DNA from: Halobaculum halobium
GTDB lineage: Archaea; Halobacteriota; Halobacteria; Halobacteriales; Haloferacaceae
Assembly: GCF_030127145.1 (NCBI RefSeq)
Contig: NZ_CP126159.1
Span: 186,001 to 250,000, forward strand
Direction: 5' to 3'
DNA length: 64,000 nucleotides
The number at the start of each line of letters is the position of its first letter. Position 1 is the first letter of the stretch. Below are positions 58,507 to 64,000 of this stretch, in pieces. Below the pieces are notes generated by a model. The model saw only the letters and a list, made by a program, of their open reading frames with translations. It made no database searches and had not been told where the DNA came from. Position numbers and translations under genes: made by a program.

Positions 58507-60716
58507 TCACGCCTCCGACGACAGCGTCACCTCGGCACCGCGGTCGACCGGCTGCTCGCCGACGCCGACCGGGACACAGCGAGTGGGGACGGGACACCGC
58601 TCGACGGTCGCCGTCAGCGCACGCGCGGTCCCGTCGATCCGCTCGTACGGGAACGACAGGCGGTAGCTGTACCCGCTCGCGGGGCCGGTGGAGACGAACA
58701 CCTCCACGTCTATCTCGTCGCCGTCGTCCAGCGACAGGACGGCGCCACCGCCGTCACCCTGCCCGCCGCCGACGGTGAGGTTCTCCCCGCGGACCCGGAG
58801 TTCACCGTCGTCGACGACCATCGACAGCGACAGCGGGCCGCCGGAGTCGGTCGCAACGAGGTACGTCGACCCGCGGTCCCCGGTCACGCGGACGGTCGTT
58901 GACTCGACGGACTCCGGACGTTCCAGCGTCGCGTTCAGATAGATCCGCTCGCCGGCGACCCGTTCGACGGGCCGCACCACTCCACGGACCGTGGAATCGT
59001 CCGTCGGCACCCACGATCCGGCGTACACGTAGCGGTACAGATCTCGGTCTGGGTACGTGCGTGCGACCTCCAGTTCCCGCGTGCCCGCCAGGGCGTACAC
59101 CCGGGGGCCGTCGTGGCGGGGGTCGTTGCGAAGCGCCTGGAACGGGTGGTTGAGCCACGGGCCGTACGGCGTGGGGACGAACACGACCGAGCCCGGGGGC
59201 ACCGCCGCGCCGGGGTCGCCGTCGGCGACGAGCGGCCCGTAGCCGGCGCGTAGTTCCTCCGTCACTGCCTCGTTGCGTTCGACGGTGTCACCGACGGCGC
59301 CGGTGGCGACGCCGCCCGCGGCCGCGCCGGCGACGAGGAGCGTGGCCGTCGCGACCGCACGCGCGTGGCGCGGGTCGATTTCGTCCGCGCGCTCCGCGAG
59401 GAGGCCGCGCCCCCGCGCAGTCCGTCCGCGAGCGCGACGCACGCGACCGCCGCGAACACCGCCGTCGGGACGATGAGATCGTAGTGGTAGTACGGACCGA
59501 GGTAGTAGATCAGGCCGTCGGTGCGCACCTCCAGCGCGCCGAGGACGTTGAAGTTCCCCCAGAAGGCGACGTTGCCGGCGGCGACCGTGAGGAACGTCCC
59601 CGCCAGCAGCCCGCGGCGGACGCGCCTGCCGTGGAGCGCGCCGGCTTCGCGATGCGTGTCGGCGTCGCCGCCCGCGTTGCGGGCGCCCGGGACTCCACGA
59701 CCGACGAGCGCGAGCCCCACGCCGGCGGCGGCCACAGTCGCGCCAAGCGACCCCGCGACGACCCAGTCGGTGAACAGCGTCTCCAGCACCAGCCGGTTCG
59801 CCTCGATTCCCAGTTCCGGCGTGTAGTCGACCTCGTGTCCGAGAATCGCGCGCTCGCCGAAGCCGATTCCGTCCTCGGGAGCGAACGCGAGATACGGGAA
59901 CACGAACGGGTCGCCGGTGACGAACGCGTTGTACCCGAGCGCGGCGAGCACGCCCGCGGTTCCCAGTGTTGCGGTGATCAGACGGCGGGCGAACAGTCGA
60001 CGGGCGGGTTCGGCGGCCGGTCCGTTCACGAGTCCCGCGATCGCCGGCGGAACCCGCCACGCCCCGGACCGGCTGAGCGTGACGACCGCGTGCCCGACGA
60101 ACGGGAGCGCGAACAACACCGCGGTGTACGGCCGAGAAAAGAAGGCGAGGCCGACGGCCGCGCCCGCGAGCGTCGCGTCGCGGCGGCTCTCGCGTCGCTC
60201 TCCCCGCAGATACCAGACGGCGAACGCGACGTTCAGCGCTGCCGTGAGCGCGTACGGGAGGAAGACGCCGCTGTGGACGACGAACAGCGGCGTCGCGAGC
60301 AGCAGCACCCCCGCGAGCGCCCCGACGCGCGCGTCGAACAGTTCGCGGCCCAGCGCGACGGTGCCAGCGACCAATCCGGCGGCGATCCCCGCGAGCGCGA
60401 CCGTGTACCCGCCCAGCAGCTTCCCGAGCGCGAACACCGTCGACGGGACGGGCGCGTACTTCGAGTAGAGGCCGCGCTCGCTCTCGACGAAGAACCACGG
60501 TCGGAACGCGTCCTCGACCGGTGGCCGGAGGAAGACCTGCCCGGACAGGAGCATGTCAGCCTGCTGGAGGTAGACGCCCTCGTCGTGGTTGAGCGAGCGA
60601 AACGGGAACACGCCGGCTGCGACCGCGAACGCGACGGCGGCGCCGACGAACGCGAGGACGATCGCGGCGACGCGGCCGGCGTCGAATCGATCTCGGAGTG
60701 TCGGCGCGTCGGTCAT
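58507..60716 (-). pseudogene. GT39-like membrane glycosyltransferase, frameshifted in a G run
   Basis: From the ATG at 60716 the N-terminal frame encodes a signal-anchor helix, FRSLNHDEGVYLQQADMLL (the Asp-Glu first loop of GT-C/ArnT-like enzymes) and about ten membrane helices. At minus-strand G5 (plus C run 59409-59413) the frame breaks. Adding one G lets the chain continue into GLLAERADEIDPRHARAVAT, a last helix and a ~230-residue extracytoplasmic domain ending at 58507. The corrected protein would have about 736 residues. Without it the product ends at about 484 residues with Arg/Ser/Pro-rich junk. Homopolymer read error, decay and phase variation all remain possible. Directly downstream of the iron ABC ATPase (stop and start adjacent). 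Confidence 0.82.
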
Positions 60717-61943
60717 CTACTCGGCGGGATACCACGCGAGCGCGTGGTCGGCGACGAGCGTCACCGCGACGGGTTCGCCCACGTCGAACTCCTCAGTGTG
60801 GTTGTGGAGGCAGCGCAGGACAGTCCCGTCGTTGAGCTTCACGTGGTACACGAACGATGGGCCGGTGTACTGTCGGCGGACCACCTCGCCGTCGGCGTCG
60901 CCGTCGGCGACCGGGGTGGCGCGGAGGTCGTCCGGTCGAACCAGCACGTCGACGTGGCTGCCGACGTAGCCGTCGCCCAGTCCCTTCAGCAGGTCGCTGT
61001 CGTACGATCCGACGGTCGTCTCGATCTGGCGTTCGCCGACCCGTGCGGGGAGGAAACTCGCCTGTCCGAGGAACGAGGCGACGAACCGGGAGGTCGGGTG
61101 TTCGAACACCTCGCCCGGGTCGCCGACCTGCTCGACCGTACCGTCGTTGACGACGGCGACGCGGTCGGAGATTGACAGCGCCTCCTCCTGATCGTGGGTG
61201 ACCGAGACGGCGGTCACGCCCGTCTCGTCGAGGATCCGTTTCACCTCCTCGCGCATCCGAACCCGAAGGCTCACGTCGAGGTTCGAGAACGGTTCGTCGA
61301 GCAGCAACACGTCCGGCTCCGGGGCGAGCGACCGCGCGAGGGCAACCCGCTGGCGTTGCCCGCCCGACAGATCTGTCACCGAGCGATCGCCGTAGTCACC
61401 GAGCCCGACCAGATCCAGTAGGTCCGCCACCCGATCGTCGGCGGTCTCGGAGTCCGGGTCGTCGAGCCCGAACGCGATATTCTCGGCGACAGTGAGGTGC
61501 GGGAACAGCGCGAACTCTTGGAACACGAGTCCCACGTCGCGCTCCTCGGGCGGGGTCGCCGCCCCGTCGCCCGCCACCACGTCGCCGGCGACGGAGATTG
61601 TGCCGTCGGAGGGCGTCTCCAGCCCGGCGATCATTCGCAGCGTCGTCGTCTTGCCACAGCCGGACGGGCCAAGCAGGGTGACAAGTTCGCCCTCACGGAC
61701 GGTCAGATCGAGGCCCGAGACCGCCGTCTCTGAGCCGTACCGCTTGACAACGTTCTCGAGTTCCAAGACCGGCTTTCCCGTCGGTCCGGCCGCGTCGCTG
61801 ACGGCGTCACCGACGACGGGGTCTGACGATTCGTCGCCGCTCGAACTCGGTGCAGCGCCGTCGGGCGCGCCCACGGCCGTCCCGCCGTCGGCTCGCTCGG
61901 GTCGGCTGGCGTCTCGATCGGCGTCGTGTGTGTCGTCATGCAT
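60717..61943 (-). CDS. Iron(III)-type ABC transporter ATP-binding protein
   Basis: 408 residues. A ~55-residue acidic, low-complexity N-terminal extension precedes the nucleotide-binding domain: Walker A GPSGCGKTTTLRMIAG, Q-loop in VFQEFALFPHLT, signature LSGGQRQRVALARSL, Walker B VLLLDEPFSNLD and H-loop SVTHDQEEAL. The C-terminal ~120 residues form a TOBE-like domain. Matches FbpC/PotA-type ATPases. It overlaps the permease gene by eight bases and abuts the GT39-like gene. Energises uptake of ferric iron or a related substrate. Start ATG at 61943. Confidence 0.93.
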   Translation of the reverse strand: MHDDTHDADRDASRPERADGGTAVGAPDGAAPSSSGDESSDPVVGDAVSDAAGPTGKPVLELENVVKRYGSETAVSGLDLTVREGELVTLLGPSGCGKTTTLRMIAGLETPSDGTISVAGDVVAGDGAATPPEERDVGLVFQEFALFPHLTVAENIAFGLDDPDSETADDRVADLLDLVGLGDYGDRSVTDLSGGQRQRVALARSLAPEPDVLLLDEPFSNLDVSLRVRMREEVKRILDETGVTAVSVTHDQEEALSISDRVAVVNDGTVEQVGDPGEVFEHPTSRFVASFLGQASFLPARVGERQIETTVGSYDSDLLKGLGDGYVGSHVDVLVRPDDLRATPVADGDADGEVVRRQYTGPSFVYHVKLNDGTVLRCLHNHTEEFDVGEPVAVTLVADHALAWYPAE

Positions 61944-63594
61944 CGTCTGAACGGGTGAGCAGCGGTACCATCGAAAGGCCGGAGACGGCCACTAACACGA
62001 GCGCCGGCAGGGCGGCGCGACCGTAGTACCCGGCTTCCTGAACACGCCAGATGTAGGTCACTATCGTTGTAAACCCTGTCGGATGCAGAATGAGCGTCGT
62101 GTCCAACTCCTTCATCGTCGTGAGGAACACGAGCGCGGCCCCCGCGACCAGCCCCGGGGAGATGAGCGGCAGCGTCACCCGACGGAACGCGCCGCGGGGG
62201 TCCTCGCCCAGCAATCGGGCGGCGCCGACGAGGTCGCGGTCGACGCCGAGCACGGACGACCGCGTCGACCCGACCGCCTGCGGGAGGAACCGGACGACGT
62301 ACGCGAACACTAACAGCGGCAGCGACTGGTACACCACCCGGGCCGCGTTGGCGCCGAACGTCTCCAGCAGCCACCGGCTGGAGAAGAACACGAGCGCCAG
62401 CCCGAGGACGACCCCGGGCATCGCGTACCCGAGGTACGTCGCGCGATCGACCGCCTTCGCCAACAGCGAGTTCGACCGCCCGGCGTAGTAGGCGACCGGA
62501 AGCGCGAGCACCACCGTAGCGGCCGCCGTCAGGACGGCGACGTACGCCGAGTTCGTCGCGAACTCGGGCCGGAACGCGAGGCCACCCCCGCTGTACCCCG
62601 GCCCGGAGCGCACGAGCCACATCGTGAGGATGCCTACCGGGAGCGCCAGCGTGAACAGACTCACGAACGCGGGGACGGCCGCCGCGAGCCAGCGGAACGG
62701 GCCCAGCGAGACGACCGTCTTCACCGACGAGGGCGTCCCGTACCCCGCGGCGGTGTCGCCGCTGACGCGCGATTCCAGCGAGAGGATCACCGCAGTGACG
62801 GCGAGGAGCTGTATCGACAGCATCGTCGCGTTCGACCGCCCGACGCCGAAACTGTTCAACTCGACGTAGATCACGCGGGTGAACACGTCGAGGCGCATGA
62901 TCGCGGGCGTTCCGAAGTCCGAGAGCGTGTACAGCGCGACCAACAGCGCGCCCGCGGTCACCCCCGGCGCGATCTGCGGCAGGATCACCCGCCGGAACGC
63001 CTGCGGATAGCTGTGGTTGAGCGTGCGGGCCGCCTCCAGCTGCGTCGTGTCGAACGAGAGCAGCGACGCGCGCGTCGTGAGGAACACGTACGGGTACGTG
63101 AACAGCGTCAACACGAGCGTCGTGCCGCCGAGCCCGTACACCGTCGGGATGTAGGGATTCACGAACCCAAGTCCGTACTGAGCGAACAGATCCGGCAGCG
63201 CGCCGCTGGGGCCGAACGCCGAGACGTACGCGAACGCTCCGATGTAGCTGGGGACGACCAGCGGGAGCGCCGCGAGCACGGTCCAGAACCGCCTGAACGG
63301 GAGGTCGGTCTGAACCGTCAACACTGCCAGCGGCACGCCCAACGCGATCGAGGCGCCGGTCACCAGCCCGACGAGCGCGAGGCTGTTGACGAGCACCTCC
63401 GTGGTCGTCTCCGAGGTCAACAGTGAGAGGGCGTCGGCGAGGGCCAGCTCCGAGGCGCTGATGAACAGCCACAACAGCGGCGAGAGCACCGCGGCCGCGA
63501 CGCCCGCAGCCAACAGGACGACCGCCACGCTGGGCTGATCGTCGTCGCTGGCGAACAGTCCGCGGACCCGACCGAAGCCCTCGCCGGGGGCCAT
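61936..63594 (-). CDS. Iron(III)-type ABC transporter permease (fused two-domain)
   Basis: 552 residues with about twelve helices in two permease halves. Each half has the EAA-like loop: LEAARTLNHSYPQAFRRVILP in the first and VGAARLLGEDPRGAFRRVTLP in the second, which contact the ATPase. This single-chain double permease is typical of FbpB-type iron transporters. Lies between the binding-protein gene (18 bases upstream) and the ATPase gene (8-base overlap), so all three are co-transcribed. ATG at 63594. Confidence 0.93.
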   Translation of the reverse strand: MAPGEGFGRVRGLFASDDDQPSVAVVLLAAGVAAAVLSPLLWLFISASELALADALSLLTSETTTEVLVNSLALVGLVTGASIALGVPLAVLTVQTDLPFRRFWTVLAALPLVVPSYIGAFAYVSAFGPSGALPDLFAQYGLGFVNPYIPTVYGLGGTTLVLTLFTYPYVFLTTRASLLSFDTTQLEAARTLNHSYPQAFRRVILPQIAPGVTAGALLVALYTLSDFGTPAIMRLDVFTRVIYVELNSFGVGRSNATMLSIQLLAVTAVILSLESRVSGDTAAGYGTPSSVKTVVSLGPFRWLAAAVPAFVSLFTLALPVGILTMWLVRSGPGYSGGGLAFRPEFATNSAYVAVLTAAATVVLALPVAYYAGRSNSLLAKAVDRATYLGYAMPGVVLGLALVFFSSRWLLETFGANAARVVYQSLPLLVFAYVVRFLPQAVGSTRSSVLGVDRDLVGAARLLGEDPRGAFRRVTLPLISPGLVAGAALVFLTTMKELDTTLILHPTGFTTIVTYIWRVQEAGYYGRAALPALVLVAVSGLSMVPLLTRSDDA

Positions 63595-63612
63595 CTCAGA
63601 CCGCCTCCCGCA

Positions 63613-64000
63613 TCACAGCACCCCGACGTCGCGCATCAGATCGAGGGTCGGCTGGATGTTCGACAGTTCGCGCAGGTCGATGCTCGGCGGGTCCAGCTCA
63701 GACACCGGCGGCAGTCCGCCCACGGGCGGGATCTCCCCGACCATCGGGTAGCCGTACGTCCGGGTGGCGAAGAACTCCTGGGCTTCGGCCGACAGCAGGT
63801 GGCGAACGAAGTTGAACGCGAGCTCCTGGTTCTGGCTCGCCGACAGCACCGACGCGCCCGCGACGTTGATCAGCCCGCCGGCGTCACCGCTCGTGAACGC
63901 GAGGTCGATCGGCGCGTTCGGCCGGGCGGCCTGCACGCGCAGCGCGTAGTAGTGGTTCGCGAACCCGCCGTTGAGCGCGCCGTCGGCGACGGCGTTCGAC
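63613..64000 (-). CDS. Iron(III)-type ABC transporter substrate-binding protein, N-terminus beyond window
   Basis: Only the C-terminal ~128 residues are inside the window. The visible part reads NGGFANHYYALRVQAA, AFTSGDAGGLINVAGASVL and NFVRHLLSAEAQEFFATRTYGYPM, typical of the C-lobe of FbpA-like iron-binding proteins; the paired Tyr in NHYYAL is at the position of iron ligands in that family. First gene of the operon with the permease and ATPase. The signal peptide or lipobox would be to the right of the edge. Confidence 0.9.
   Translation of the reverse strand, partial: SNAVADGALNGGFANHYYALRVQAARPNAPIDLAFTSGDAGGLINVAGASVLSASQNQELAFNFVRHLLSAEAQEFFATRTYGYPMVGEIPPVGGLPPVSELDPPSIDLRELSNIQPTLDLMRDVGVL

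Noticed and set aside
59484..61175. 563-codon plus-strand open frame antisense to the GT39-like and ABC genes
   Set aside because: Arg/Glu-rich low-complexity translation with no motifs; shadow of real leftward genes.

Overview
The window is chromosomal DNA of a haloarchaeon (class Halobacteria). Evidence: very GC-rich sequence with highly acidic predicted proteins, halocyanin-type blue copper proteins with twin-arginine/lipobox leaders, a bat/HTH_10-type regulator, a CGCGG-type peptide, many GTG starts and 4-base start/stop overlaps. I cannot fix the genus from sequence alone. No rRNA, tRNA, CRISPR array or insertion sequence was recognised.

Layout. (1) 1-6.4 kb: the left edge cuts a halocyanin gene; then small conserved hypotheticals, a large secreted CARDB-like glycoprotein, and a pair of overlapping membrane genes ending in an HTTM-DCC fusion. 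(2) 6.4-42.2 kb: a long cell-surface polysaccharide/glycan locus. It holds two paralogous secreted beta-helix proteins flanking a sulfatase-fold enzyme, an asparagine-synthase-like protein, glycosyltransferases of families 2 and 4, a DUF1616 and a polytopic membrane protein, a WecC-like and a WecB-like enzyme (together predicting UDP-ManNAcA), a flippase, two further sulfatase-fold enzymes, propeller proteins, an alpha/alpha-toroid protein, a DUF354 protein, two Gfo/Idh/MocA oxidoreductases, an SDR epimerase and a DUF362-like protein. One glycosyltransferase is frameshifted in a G run and one gene is degenerate. (3) 42.3-44.3 kb: a radical SAM/SPASM enzyme translationally coupled to a small PaaB-like partner, followed by a ThiS/MoaD-like protein ending in Cys-Cys. 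(4) 44.5-54.2 kb: a receiver/PAS/GAF histidine kinase of lower GC, then a denitrification module: quinol NO reductase, copper nitrite reductase, membrane histidine kinase, CGCGG-type candidate RiPP, HTH_10 regulator and halocyanin. (5) 54.3-58.5 kb: a membrane-anchored valine-tetrad repeat protein, a Pit phosphate transporter, a DPM-like glycosyltransferase and a polytopic membrane protein. (6) 58.5-64 kb: a leftward ferric-iron-type ABC operon (binding protein cut by the right edge, permease, ATPase) running into a GT39-like membrane protein that is frameshifted.

How it fits together. Region 2 makes, decorates and exports a surface glycan: WecB and WecC supply an acidic amino sugar, the glycosyltransferases assemble it, the flippase exports it, and the sulfatase-fold, toroid, beta-helix and propeller proteins probably modify or bind it. 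Many of its transcription units share an ATAACAA-like box upstream, and several genes are joined by tiny ORFs whose start and stop codons overlap the neighbours. Regions 3-4 combine nitrogen-oxide respiration with radical-SAM peptide candidates and are the most promising place for a poorly described system.
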